Shown in pieces: positions 8,500 to 15,400 of a stretch of 34,300 nt of DNA. The stretch spans positions 1-34,300 of the forward strand of contig NZ_JAJEPR010000037.1 in the NCBI RefSeq assembly GCF_020686945.1. Direction: 5' to 3'. The notes below the pieces were generated by a model. That model was not told the origin of the DNA and did no database searches. It saw only the letters and a list, made by a program, of their open reading frames with translations. Every line of letters begins with the position of its first letter. The stretch's first letter is position 1. This stretch comes from Limivivens faecihominis (GTDB taxonomy: Bacteria > Bacillota > Clostridia > Lachnospirales > Lachnospiraceae). The position numbers and the translations under genes are program-made.

Positions 8500-8941
8500 A
8501 AAACTTCTGGCATGGCTGGGTATGTTTGGAACCAGTCTTTTATGTATTGTGATCTATATTTTTATGACTGTGGAAATTGTAACGAAGGAAGGCAGTGGCT
8601 GGGAACTGGACCCGGGTGCGGATTCCATCGGTATGCTGATGGGAGCCAATCTGCTGGTAGCGTTCTTTCTGCTGGTGTTTACTGTGTTTTTTCATGGACT
8701 GATCGGTTTCCTTGGAAAACATAAGATTGAGGAGATCAATTTCCATGTGCTGAGAGCCATCCGGAAAAACAAGAAGAACCGCTGGGTGGCTGTCTGGGCC
8801 ATCTTTCCGGCCATTCCTACGGCACTGTTTCTCTGGGAGGGAATCACGGAAAAATTTGTCTGGGAAGTGATTCTGGGGCTTGTGGCTCTGGCATATACTT
8901 ATTTTTATATGGTATGGTTTGTGAGCTTCGAGAAAATGTAG
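8489..8941 (+). CDS. Unknown four-helix membrane protein
   Basis: A 150-residue integral membrane protein that I do not recognise. Four hydrophobic segments are visible, near residues 8-28, 50-75, 100-116 and 122-144, separated by a basic cytoplasmic-type loop (HKIEEINFHVLRAIRKNKKNRW). I start it at ATG 8489, seven bases after AGGAG (8477-8481); a GTG two codons earlier (8483) is possible but would sit on the ribosome binding site. It overlaps the XRE regulator gene by 11 bp and ends the operon before a hairpin terminator. A transport-related or sensor role alongside DUF2975 is only a guess from position. Confidence 0.65.
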   Translation: MKNKKLLAWLGMFGTSLLCIVIYIFMTVEIVTKEGSGWELDPGADSIGMLMGANLLVAFFLLVFTVFFHGLIGFLGKHKIEEINFHVLRAIRKNKKNRWVAVWAIFPAIPTALFLWEGITEKFVWEVILGLVALAYTYFYMVWFVSFEKM

Positions 8942-8947
8942 AAAAAT

Positions 8948-9013
8948 GTCCTGTTTTGCTGAAATCTATGATAGAATAAATCTGAAAAATGACCAGCAAG
9001 ACAGGACTTTTTT
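8948..9013 (+). terminator. Terminator after the DUF2975 operon
   Basis: A 14-bp stem with a single G-U pair (GTCCTGTTTTGCTG at 8948-8961, CAGCAAGACAGGAC at 8994-9007), a 32-nt loop and six T (9008-9013). It starts 7 bases after the upstream stop codon. Confidence 0.65.
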
Positions 9014-9033
9014 GTCCGGAATCGGAGGCGCCT

Positions 9034-9564
9034 ATGGAAAAATGGGATTTGTACACGAGAAACCGGGAACTCACAGGCAGGGAGCAGATACGGGGAGAGG
9101 CCATACCGGAAGGTTTTTATCATCTGGTGGTCCATGTCTGGCTGAAAAACAAGCAGGGGCAGTATCTGATCTCGAAACGGTCGGCGGACAGGCCAACTTA
9201 CCCACTTTTCTGGGAATGTACCGGAGGCTCGGTGCTTCTGGGAGAGACAAGCCTTCATGGAGCGGCCCGGGAGGTAAAAGAGGAAGTAGGCGTAGATCTG
9301 GAGCCGGAAACGGGCAGGCTCGTTTTTTCAAAGGTGCGGGACACGGCGATGCCGAATCTTCTGGATGTCTGGCTTTTTGAGGAAGGGGAAAATGGTTGCT
9401 TTCAGCCGGACCTTAACGGAGCGGAGACGAAGGAAGTGGAGGAGATTCACTGGATGTGGCCGGATGAGATACGGAGGCTTTACGACGGCGGCCGGATGGT
9501 GCCGAGTCTGGGGTATTTCTTTTCGGAGATCGAAGGAATGCCAGGAGAAGTAAGATCCAGATAA
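9034..9564 (+). CDS. NUDIX hydrolase, IDI/YfcD-like
   Basis: A 176-residue NUDIX enzyme that hydrolyses a nucleoside-diphosphate-linked or related pyrophosphate substrate. The NUDIX box is complete: G-x5-E-x7-REV-x-EE-x-G-V (GSVLLGETSLHGAAREVKEE and following, about residues 63-85). The N-terminal WDLYTRNRELTGR and the FYHLVVHVWLKNKQGQYLISKRS strand are typical of the branch that includes YfcD and isopentenyl-diphosphate isomerase-like proteins, but this does not fix the substrate. The start was set at 9034 because of CGGAGG at 9023-9028; a longer frame from 8989 would begin inside the preceding terminator. It may be cotranscribed with the S66 peptidase 54 bp downstream. Confidence 0.88.
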   Translation: MEKWDLYTRNRELTGREQIRGEAIPEGFYHLVVHVWLKNKQGQYLISKRSADRPTYPLFWECTGGSVLLGETSLHGAAREVKEEVGVDLEPETGRLVFSKVRDTAMPNLLDVWLFEEGENGCFQPDLNGAETKEVEEIHWMWPDEIRRLYDGGRMVPSLGYFFSEIEGMPGEVRSR

Positions 9565-9618
9565 AAAGATAGAGTTGTTTCTGAATTGATATATTAGAAA
9601 ACAGGAGGAAGTTGTATT

Positions 9619-10647
9619 ATGAGATATCCGAAAAATCTGCAAAAAGGCGGAATCATCGGCTTTGTGGCTCCTTCGTTTGGCTGTGCCACGGAGCCTTATA
9701 AATCTGCGTTTCTTAACGCACAGAAGAAATTTAAGGAGATGGGCTATCAGTGCCAGCTGGGCCCGAACTGCTATGCTTCCGAGGGAATCGGTATCAGCAA
9801 TACGCCGGAAAAATGTGGAAAAGAGCTGACAGAAGGCTATGTGAGTGGGGAAAATGACTGCCTGATTTCCTGCGGCGGTGGAGAAATGATGTGTGAGATC
9901 CTGGAGCATGTGGATTTCGAGGCCATCCGGAAAGCGCCGGCTAAATGGTATCTGGGCTATTCAGATAATACGAATTTCACCTATCTTCTGACGACCCTCT
10001 GCGATACGGCTTCTATCTACGGCCCCTGCGCCGGAGATTTCGGCATGGAACCCTGGCATCCGTCGGTGAAGGATTCTTTCGGGGTTCTCACAGGCGAGGT
10101 GCGGACGGTGCGGAATTACGATGGCTGGGAACGGATAGACGGAGGTCTGAAAACCGAGGAGGATCCGCTTCAGCCCTATCATATCACAGAACCCTTTATG
10201 CTGAAAAAATATCCGGATCAGGATGCGGATTTTTCGGGAAGGCTTCTCGGCGGCTGCCTGGACTGCCTGGTGAATCTGAAAGGGACGGAGTTTGATAAGA
10301 CTGTGGAGTTTGTGGAAAAGTATAAGGAAGATGGGATTATCTGGTTCCTGGAGGCCTGCGAACTCAACGTGTTCAGTATTAGGAGAGCTGTCTGGCAGTT
10401 GGATCACGCGGGATGGTTCAAGTACACGAAAGGATTTCTAATCGGAAGGCCGATGCTGTTCGACCAGCCGATGATGGGGCTGGATCAGTATCGGGCGGTG
10501 ACGGATATTCTGGGGAAATATCAGGTGCCGATTATTATGGATGTGGATCTGGGACATCTGCATCCGGCCATGCCGATTATTACGGGCAGCCTGGGGCGGG
10601 TGCAGGTGAGAGATAATAGTATTTCCATTTGCATGGAGTGCAGGTAG
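9619..10647 (+). CDS. S66 family peptidase (LD-carboxypeptidase / MccF-like)
   Basis: A 342-residue serine peptidase of family S66, which includes the LD-carboxypeptidases that trim murein tetrapeptides and MccF, which cleaves microcin C. The triad can be placed: S115 in GYSDNT, a glutamate in FLEACE (E245), and H313 in DLGHLHP. No signal peptide is present, so it acts in the cytoplasm. The length and the GYSDNTNFTYLL and WFLEACELN motifs look closer to MccF-like members than to short LdcA, so detoxification of an aminoacyl-nucleotide or peptidoglycan recycling are both possible. AGGAGGAAG at 9603-9611 supports the start. Confidence 0.88.
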   Translation: MRYPKNLQKGGIIGFVAPSFGCATEPYKSAFLNAQKKFKEMGYQCQLGPNCYASEGIGISNTPEKCGKELTEGYVSGENDCLISCGGGEMMCEILEHVDFEAIRKAPAKWYLGYSDNTNFTYLLTTLCDTASIYGPCAGDFGMEPWHPSVKDSFGVLTGEVRTVRNYDGWERIDGGLKTEEDPLQPYHITEPFMLKKYPDQDADFSGRLLGGCLDCLVNLKGTEFDKTVEFVEKYKEDGIIWFLEACELNVFSIRRAVWQLDHAGWFKYTKGFLIGRPMLFDQPMMGLDQYRAVTDILGKYQVPIIMDVDLGHLHPAMPIITGSLGRVQVRDNSISICMECR

Positions 10648-10659
10648 GCTTTGCGAAAG

Positions 10660-10957
10660 CCCCTGAATCCCTTTTGTAGTTATCTGGTTCTGATCATCTC
10701 GGTGGTCTTTCTGCTGATCTTTTTGGCAGTACTCTATGTCTGTCCAGCCGAACCGGAGCAGGAAAAAACAGCAGAAGATTGCGTATGAGCTGGCGGTGGC
10801 TCTGGAGGAGGCGAAGGAAGCCAACGAAGCGAAGCAGAGCTTTTTGTCAAAAATGAGTTATGATATCCGGAGGCCGGTCAATGTGAAGGATATTCTGAAT
10901 ACACTGAAAGAAAGTAAATATACGATCACATCGGAGCCTCTTAAGGGGGCTGAATAA
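10660..10957 (+). pseudogene. Relic of a hybrid sensor histidine kinase
   Basis: Three pieces of a hybrid kinase survive in about 300 bp. First, a transmembrane helix in one frame (from 10678, YLVLIISVVFLLIFLAVLYV). Then, after a frameshift near 10740, the coiled linker and start of the dimerisation domain (ALEEAKEANEAKQSFLSKMS, then YDIRRP) where the phospho-accepting histidine of the usual SHDIRTP box reads tyrosine. Directly joined at the proline is a stretch like the end of a receiver domain (P-VNVKDILNTLKES). The catalytic ATPase domain and most of the receiver are missing, consistent with an internal deletion at the short shared P-(M/V)-N codons. The 73-codon open frame (10736-10957) is not expected to be functional. 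Confidence 0.65.
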
Positions 10958-10960
10958 GCA

Positions 10961-11002
10961 AAAAAATTCCTGCCTGACCAGAAATCAGAGCAGGAATTTT
11001 TT
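10961..11002. terminator. Bidirectional terminator between convergent units
   Basis: Symmetric hairpin AAAAAATTCCTGC (10961-10973) and GCAGGAATTTTTT (10990-11002) with a 16-nt loop. It has U-runs on both strands and serves both the kinase relic side and the polyferredoxin operon. Confidence 0.85.
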
Positions 11003-11005
11003 ACT

Positions 11006-11860
11006 CTATTTTTTGAAGCCGCAGGAGATCGCATCCTTCGGGCAGGCCTGGCGGCAGCGGCCGCAACGGATGCACTCGGGACTGTTCGGTGTTTTCACAG
11101 GGTCCACGTTCATCTGACAGACCTTTGCACATTTTCCGCAGTGGACACATTTGTCCCCGTCAATGCGGTAGCGGAAGAGGGAGACCTTATTGAAAATGGA
11201 ATAAAAGACTCCCAGGGGACAGATATACTTGCAGAAGGGCCGGTAGATCAGGATGGAAAGCACAATCGTTGCGATGAGGATCGTATTTTTCCAGATATAC
11301 AGCCAGCCGATGGCTCCGCGCATGGCTTTGTTTAAGAGCACCAGCGGAAGTCCGCCCTCCAGTGTTCCTGCGGGGCAGATGAGCTTGCAGAAATAGGGAG
11401 CGCCCTGGCCCATGAGATCGGTGAGGAAGAGCGGAAGCAGAATCACGAAGACCAGGAAGATCACATATTTGAGCTTCCGGAGGAGCTTATCGCCGCGGAA
11501 GGTTCTGATCTTTTTGAAAAAAGGAATCTTATGTAAGAGATCCTGGATCAGGCCGAAGGGGCAGAGGAAACCGCAGACCAGACGGCCAAGGATCGCGCCG
11601 ACAAAGATCAGAAAGCCGATGACGTAGTAGGCGAATTTGAAGTTCCAGCTGCCGATGACTGCCTGCAGGGAGCCGATGGGACAGGCTCCGGTAGCGCCGG
11701 GGCAGGAGTAGCAGTTAAGCCCCGGCACGCAGAGGTTTTTCAGTTTCCCGGTGTAGATTTTTCCAGTGACAAAGCCGGAAACGTGGGAGTTTGTGAGGGC
11801 AGCCCAGGCGGTCTGGATGAGATGACGCGGCCAGTCCCGGACGCTTTTCTTCTTATCCAA
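11006..11860 (-). CDS. Membrane polyferredoxin (NapH/CcoG-like 4Fe-4S protein)
   Basis: A 284-residue membrane iron-sulfur protein likely to pass electrons across or along the membrane. N-terminal CYSCPGATGACPIGSLQ, then helices and two CxxxCP motifs (CGFLCPFGLIQ, CKYICPLGVFY) typical of NapH/RnfH-like quinol or flavin-linked subunits. The C-terminus holds two 4Fe-4S clusters (CVHCGKCAKVC and CIRCGRCRQAC). No in-frame ATG exists near the true N-terminus, so I use TTG at 11860, which overlaps the stop of the upstream peptide gene and gives MDKKKSVRDW; a GGAG lies about 10 bases before it inside that gene. A longer frame to 11917 would read through the peptide gene in another frame. It is the last gene of the TlpA-like operon. 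Confidence 0.85.
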   Translation of the reverse strand: MDKKKSVRDWPRHLIQTAWAALTNSHVSGFVTGKIYTGKLKNLCVPGLNCYSCPGATGACPIGSLQAVIGSWNFKFAYYVIGFLIFVGAILGRLVCGFLCPFGLIQDLLHKIPFFKKIRTFRGDKLLRKLKYVIFLVFVILLPLFLTDLMGQGAPYFCKLICPAGTLEGGLPLVLLNKAMRGAIGWLYIWKNTILIATIVLSILIYRPFCKYICPLGVFYSIFNKVSLFRYRIDGDKCVHCGKCAKVCQMNVDPVKTPNSPECIRCGRCRQACPKDAISCGFKK

Positions 11861-12002
11861 TGCCGATACACTCCATACAGATATTGACGGCCTTTGTGAA
11901 CACAACGGCCATTTCACCGCGGAAGATCCCGTATCCCATCATCAGGATCCCGGCGGCGGCCAGGACAAGTCCCGGCCAGCGGGAAGTCAGAATTTTTTTC
12001 AT
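11853..12002 (-). CDS. Small CXXC membrane peptide, CD1871A family
   Basis: A 49-codon gene easily missed by length cutoffs. The product has one hydrophobic helix (about residues 10-25, GLVLAAAGILMMGYGI), a basic patch and a conserved tail AVNICMECIGIG with a CMEC (CxxC) motif. It matches what is known as the CD1871A family of CXXC peptides in Clostridia, whose function is undescribed. The TlpA-like gene ends 4 bases before its start (the stop is at 12007), and AGGGAG overlaps that gene's end. Its own stop overlaps the TTG start of the polyferredoxin gene, so the three are translationally linked. By context the thiol pair probably takes part in electron or disulfide exchange between the polyferredoxin and the TlpA-like protein (inference). 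Confidence 0.8.
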   Translation of the reverse strand: MKKILTSRWPGLVLAAAGILMMGYGIFRGEMAVVFTKAVNICMECIGIG

Positions 12003-12006
12003 AAAA

Positions 12007-13170
12007 TCATTCTCCCTTAAGAGCGGCGAGCTGCTTCTCTACAGCTTCTTTCCAGCCGTCGAAGGTGTTGCTGCCCATGATCGGGTCGCCGACGATATTT
12101 CCGTCCTTATCGACAAAGAAAGATTCCGGGAAGGACTGAAGTCCGCTGATCCGGCCGTTCAGGAAACCTTTGTCGGGGATCAGGAGCGGGTAGGTAACGC
12201 CGGTCTTTTCTTTCAGAAGCTGGGCTTTCTGGACGATGCTGTCGTCTGGGGTTCCGTCCTCGCTGACGCTGTCAAGAACCATGCCGACCACGTCGACACC
12301 CTGGTCTTTCATTTCCTGATAGAGTTTTTCGAGCTCCGGCATTTCGTTGACGCAGGGGGAGCACCAGGTTGTGAAAGCGTTTACGAGAGTGAGGTCATAG
12401 TCGCTGAAGACCTTTTCCGTGTAAGTATTTCCGTCGATGTCAGTGGTCTCAAAAGTGCCTACGTTATCCGCGTCGGAGGTAGCGGTCTGGGGCTGTTCAA
12501 AGGCGGACTGGCCATTGAAAGGCGTCATCTCGCCAAGAGTGGTCTTGATGTTCTCAATCTCATCGGTGAGATCTTTTTCCGCCTCGCTGTTGGTGCTGAG
12601 GTAATATTTGAACTTGCCGTCGGAGCTGGTTCCGAGTTCTTCGTGATTGTCACAGCCGGTGATGGTGTCCAGATCGTCGATGACGTCTGTGCTGTAAACG
12701 CCCAAAGCGCCGATGCGCTCGATGCTTGCCAGCCAGTCTTTATAACCGGTGCCCAGCATATTGACTTCCTCCTCTTTCTGCTCATCGGTGAGCTTGCTCC
12801 AGAAAAGGTGGGCATATTTGATGTTGTCGAAATCGTCGGTCCAGTCCTCGTCCGTGAGCAGAACCACATCGGCGCTGTCCATCTGCTTTTTCAGCTCATC
12901 GGGAAGCTCTGCAGAGAGTCCCATAAAAGGAAAGTCGAGGGTTTCCTCGGAGGACATGCCCATCTCGGAAGCTTTCACGGTTTTCTGTAAGGGGGTGCCG
13001 TCCTCGGAAACGATCATCTGCCCATCGGTGCTGTCGCCGTCCACATAGAACATTTCCCCTGTTTCTGTTGTCGGTTCTGTATCGCTGTCAGCCATAACTG
13101 CTGTGGGATTTACAGAAACTGCGCTGAATACACATGCGGCCAGGATGGCCATAATTCTTTTCTTGTTCAT
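12007..13170 (-). CDS. TlpA-like thiol-disulfide oxidoreductase with extra N-terminal domain
   Basis: A 387-residue exported redoxin. The thioredoxin-fold domain spans about 238-385 with the active site WCSPC (C270, C273), a cis-proline region FPES (P348) and the TlpA-type insertion. Residues 1-28 form a signal peptide; an LAAC sequence at 10-13 looks like a lipobox but lies very early, so cleavage after AVMA is also possible. Residues about 60-235 form an acidic domain found beside such redoxins that I cannot assign to a function; it has a lone cysteine (TGCDNH). It would reduce or shuffle disulfides outside the membrane, fed by the CXXC peptide and polyferredoxin. AAAGGAG precedes the ATG. 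Confidence 0.88.
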   Translation of the reverse strand: MNKKRIMAILAACVFSAVSVNPTAVMADSDTEPTTETGEMFYVDGDSTDGQMIVSEDGTPLQKTVKASEMGMSSEETLDFPFMGLSAELPDELKKQMDSADVVLLTDEDWTDDFDNIKYAHLFWSKLTDEQKEEEVNMLGTGYKDWLASIERIGALGVYSTDVIDDLDTITGCDNHEELGTSSDGKFKYYLSTNSEAEKDLTDEIENIKTTLGEMTPFNGQSAFEQPQTATSDADNVGTFETTDIDGNTYTEKVFSDYDLTLVNAFTTWCSPCVNEMPELEKLYQEMKDQGVDVVGMVLDSVSEDGTPDDSIVQKAQLLKEKTGVTYPLLIPDKGFLNGRISGLQSFPESFFVDKDGNIVGDPIMGSNTFDGWKEAVEKQLAALKGE

Positions 13171-13212
13171 GATTTTGATCTCCTTTATGGATGTTTTTCT
13201 TGTTGTCTGTGT

Positions 13213-13251
13213 ATTGTATCACAAAGAAATGGAAATGTGTGGTATTTCACA
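13213..13251 (-). promoter_or_regulatory. Promoter of the TlpA operon with a CRP/FNR-type palindrome
   Basis: Read on the minus strand, TACAAT (13218-13213) with a TGa extension forms the -10, but no good -35 is present. In its place lies TGTGTGGTATTTCACA (13236-13251), a TGTG-N8-CACA palindrome one base per side from the CRP consensus TGTGA-N6-TCACA. Its centre is about 38-41 bp upstream of the predicted start, the class II activator position. Binding by a CRP/FNR-family protein is inferred. Confidence 0.5.
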
Positions 13252-13326
13252 GAAAAATCATGATTTTGGCAGGACGTTAGCACACTACCTTGTCAAAAAC
13301 TGACGGATATCTTATGATATAGAAAG

Positions 13327-13352
13327 AGCCCCACATTGGAAGGCACGGGGCT
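13327..13352 (-). terminator. Possible terminator of the degraded transporter gene
   Basis: AGCCCC (13327-13332) pairs with GGGGCT (13347-13352) around a 14-nt loop, followed on the minus strand by CTTTC. It lies 11 bases past the stop codon of the gene fragment at 13363-13518. The T-run is weak. Confidence 0.4.
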
Positions 13353-13362
13353 GTGAGAAAAT

Positions 13363-13518
13363 TTATTTTCCGAGAATACCCTTATTATGGAAGAGAAGGA
13401 TCACGGCCAGCATGGCGCTTAAGACGTCAGCGGCGGCCTGGGCCATCAGAGTCGTGAAGACCGGAGAGCAGACGGAGACGCTGGCGATCAGCGCCGTGTT
13501 GTTTGTTCTGGCAATAAA
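13363..13518 (-). pseudogene. C-terminal remnant of a membrane transporter, possibly MATE type
   Basis: An open stretch of about 50 codons with no start codon context, ending with LMAQAAADVLSAMLAVILLF and a short polar tail NKGILGK before the stop. The pattern, a Q-x3-D helix end leading into a last hydrophobic helix, resembles the final helix of MATE-family efflux proteins, but the match is short and I am not sure. The frame is closed upstream at 13527. The only other content of the 408-bp gap between 13171 and 13578 is the TlpA promoter, a hairpin and the promoter of the next gene, so this is most likely scrap left after a deletion. Confidence 0.35.
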
Positions 13519-13531
13519 ATGGGTTTATTAT
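13503..13531 (+). promoter_or_regulatory. Putative promoter of the RmlD-like gene
   Basis: TTGTTC (13503-13508), a 17-bp spacer and TATTAT (13526-13531), about 48 bp before the ATG at 13579. The -35 box matches the consensus only in its first half. Confidence 0.4.
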
Positions 13532-13578
13532 AACAGATATAGAAAAACGATGTAAGCGAAAAATAAGGAGGAAACGAG

Positions 13579-14433
13579 ATGGAAACATGGATGATTACAG
13601 GAGTTACAGGCTTTCTGGGGCCGAGAGTGGAGGTGACTCTCCGGGAAAAAGGAGAGGTGGAGGTTCTGCCGATGACGAGAGAGGAGCTGAATTTCACCGA
13701 TGAGGAGCAGGTGAAACGTGTCTTAGGGACGCTGCATCCTGACGTACTGGTTCACGCGGCGGCGGTCTCTGATACGGGAGCGTGCGAGCGGGACCCGGAA
13801 GGCAGCTGGAAGGTCAACGTCACCGGCGTGGAGTATCTCTCCAAGGCCTGCCGGGAAAATGGAACGAAGCTCATTTTCGCAAGCTCCGACCAGGTCTATA
13901 CGGGATCGGAAGTACGGACGCCCCACAGGGAGGACGAGATTCTGACACCGGCCAACGTCTACGGCAGGGAAAAACTGGAAGCCGAGAGGATTGTGGCGAA
14001 CTGGTGTCCCGAGGGCGTGAGTTTGAGGCTCACCTGGATGTATGATCTTCCAGGAAAACTTCCGGTGAAGCCGAATTTTATCACAAATATCCGGGATGCT
14101 ATGGATAAGGGAGAGCTTCTCACTTTTTCGGAAAATGATTTCCGGGGCCTGACGGACGGCAGAATCGTGGCGGAGCGGATCACGCATTTAAAAGATGTTC
14201 CTGGCGGCGTCTACAATTTCGGCAGCCCTAACGCCCTTAACTTCTACGAGACGGCTGTAAGGATCGTGGAAGCCCTGGGCGGCGATTCGGAGAAAATAGT
14301 AAAACGCCGGGAGGACGGCAATTTCCGGAACCTGGCCTTTTCCACGGCAAAGCTTGAGGCCGCCGGAATCTTCTTCCCGGATACCATTGAGGGGATTTTG
14401 AACCGGTTGACGCATCTTTCGGAAAAATTTTGA
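13579..14433 (+). CDS. NAD(P)-dependent sugar-nucleotide reductase, RmlD-like SDR
   Basis: A 284-residue extended short-chain dehydrogenase of the RmlD (dTDP-4-dehydrorhamnose reductase) type. The nucleotide-binding TGVTGFLG is at residues 7-14, followed by the short RmlD-like second strand (LPMTREELNFTDEEQV), HAAAVSD, the serine region FASSDQVY and the catalytic YGREK (YxxxK). No other dTDP-rhamnose genes lie nearby, so the substrate is uncertain; a generic sugar-nucleotide or dolichol-like reductase of unknown role is equally possible. AAGGAGG at 13566-13572 sets the start. It is followed by a separate promoter for the phosphodiesterase gene. Confidence 0.85.
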   Translation: METWMITGVTGFLGPRVEVTLREKGEVEVLPMTREELNFTDEEQVKRVLGTLHPDVLVHAAAVSDTGACERDPEGSWKVNVTGVEYLSKACRENGTKLIFASSDQVYTGSEVRTPHREDEILTPANVYGREKLEAERIVANWCPEGVSLRLTWMYDLPGKLPVKPNFITNIRDAMDKGELLTFSENDFRGLTDGRIVAERITHLKDVPGGVYNFGSPNALNFYETAVRIVEALGGDSEKIVKRREDGNFRNLAFSTAKLEAAGIFFPDTIEGILNRLTHLSEKF

Positions 14434-14473
14434 AATTTTTTAGCGGAAGCTGTCTCTTTTTCGCCTGATTGTA

Positions 14474-14482
14474 TGCTATAAT
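14474..14482 (+). promoter_or_regulatory. Extended -10 promoter of the GDPD gene
   Basis: TGcTATAAT (14474-14482), a consensus -10 with TG extension, 26 bp before the chosen ATG at 14508. No convincing -35 is seen. This element excludes the longer reading frame that would start with TTG at 14469. Confidence 0.65.
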
Positions 14483-14507
14483 TGGAAAAGAAATTTTAGG
14501 AAATGAG

Positions 14508-15377
14508 ATGACGGCAATGAGAAAAAAATGGAAATATCGGCTCTGGATCCCGGTGGTGGCTCTGGGGCTCATGAACATACTGGCTATGAAACCTGCGAGA
14601 AAGGGAAGAGTCTCCATGGATGTGATCCAGGAGTATGACTACGCGCACCGGGGACTCTATAACGTGCGCGAGGGTATTGCGGAGAACACCCTTCCTGCTT
14701 TCCAGCGGGCGGTGGACAAAAACTGCGGTATCGAGCTGGATATCCATCTGACGAGAGACGGCGAGCTCGTGGTCTTTCACGATGACAACCTGGTCCGGGC
14801 CTGCGACAGCAGCCTCAAGGTGGATGAGAGCACTCTGAAAGAACTGCAAAGCCATACCCTTTTTGACACCGATCAGACGATGCCACTTTTCAGCGAGGTT
14901 CTGTCTCTGGTGGACGGAAAGGTTCCGCTCCTCATCGAGCTGAAAACGGACAATAACGTGATGAGTAAGCGCTATATGAAGGTCTGCCAGAAGCTGAAAG
15001 AGGAACTGGAGGGCTACAATGGCACCTATGCGATCCAGTCTTTCGATCCGAGAGTGCTCTGGTGGTTTCGCCAGAACTGCCCGGAGGTTCCCAGAGGCCA
15101 GCTCATGGAGCATTTCCGAAGACATGGCACGAAGGTGGTTCCGATTTATGATTTCTTTGCCAGCCATCTTTTGTTTAATTTTATCACCCAGCCGGATTTC
15201 ATTTCCTATCAGTATATGGACAGGGATCGTCTGGCCTTTCGGGTCATCAAGGGCCTTTACGGCGTGCAGGAATTTTCCTGGACCGTCCGTGATGAGGAGC
15301 TGGCGGATTTCCTGAAAAAAGAGGGAAGTCTCGTGATCTTTGAGGGCTACAACAACAAACTGGACGAGGAAGAGTAA
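14508..15377 (+). CDS. Membrane-anchored glycerophosphodiester phosphodiesterase
   Basis: A 289-residue GDPD-family enzyme that cleaves glycerophosphodiesters to glycerol-3-phosphate and an alcohol. A basic N-terminus and one helix (about residues 8-26, YRLWIPVVALGLMNILAM) place the catalytic domain outside the membrane. Catalytic signatures are present: AHRGLYN with ENTLPAF, then GIELDIHLTRDGELVVFHDD, giving the paired histidines and the E-x-D metal site. Later strands LLIELKT, AIQSFDP and SWTVRD complete the barrel. I start at ATG 14508, five bases after AGGAA (14498-14502); ATG 14517 is an alternative. Possible substrates are membrane phospholipid or teichoic acid breakdown products. It is followed 23 bp later by a cellulase gene. 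Confidence 0.88.
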   Translation: MTAMRKKWKYRLWIPVVALGLMNILAMKPARKGRVSMDVIQEYDYAHRGLYNVREGIAENTLPAFQRAVDKNCGIELDIHLTRDGELVVFHDDNLVRACDSSLKVDESTLKELQSHTLFDTDQTMPLFSEVLSLVDGKVPLLIELKTDNNVMSKRYMKVCQKLKEELEGYNGTYAIQSFDPRVLWWFRQNCPEVPRGQLMEHFRRHGTKVVPIYDFFASHLLFNFITQPDFISYQYMDRDRLAFRVIKGLYGVQEFSWTVRDEELADFLKKEGSLVIFEGYNNKLDEEE

Positions 15378-15400
15378 GCGTTAAAAAGGGATGCGTGAGT

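Noticed and set aside
11860..12990. 376-codon plus-strand open frame antisense to the TlpA-like gene
   Set aside because: It is the complement of a gene with WCSPC and signal peptide and has no features of its own.
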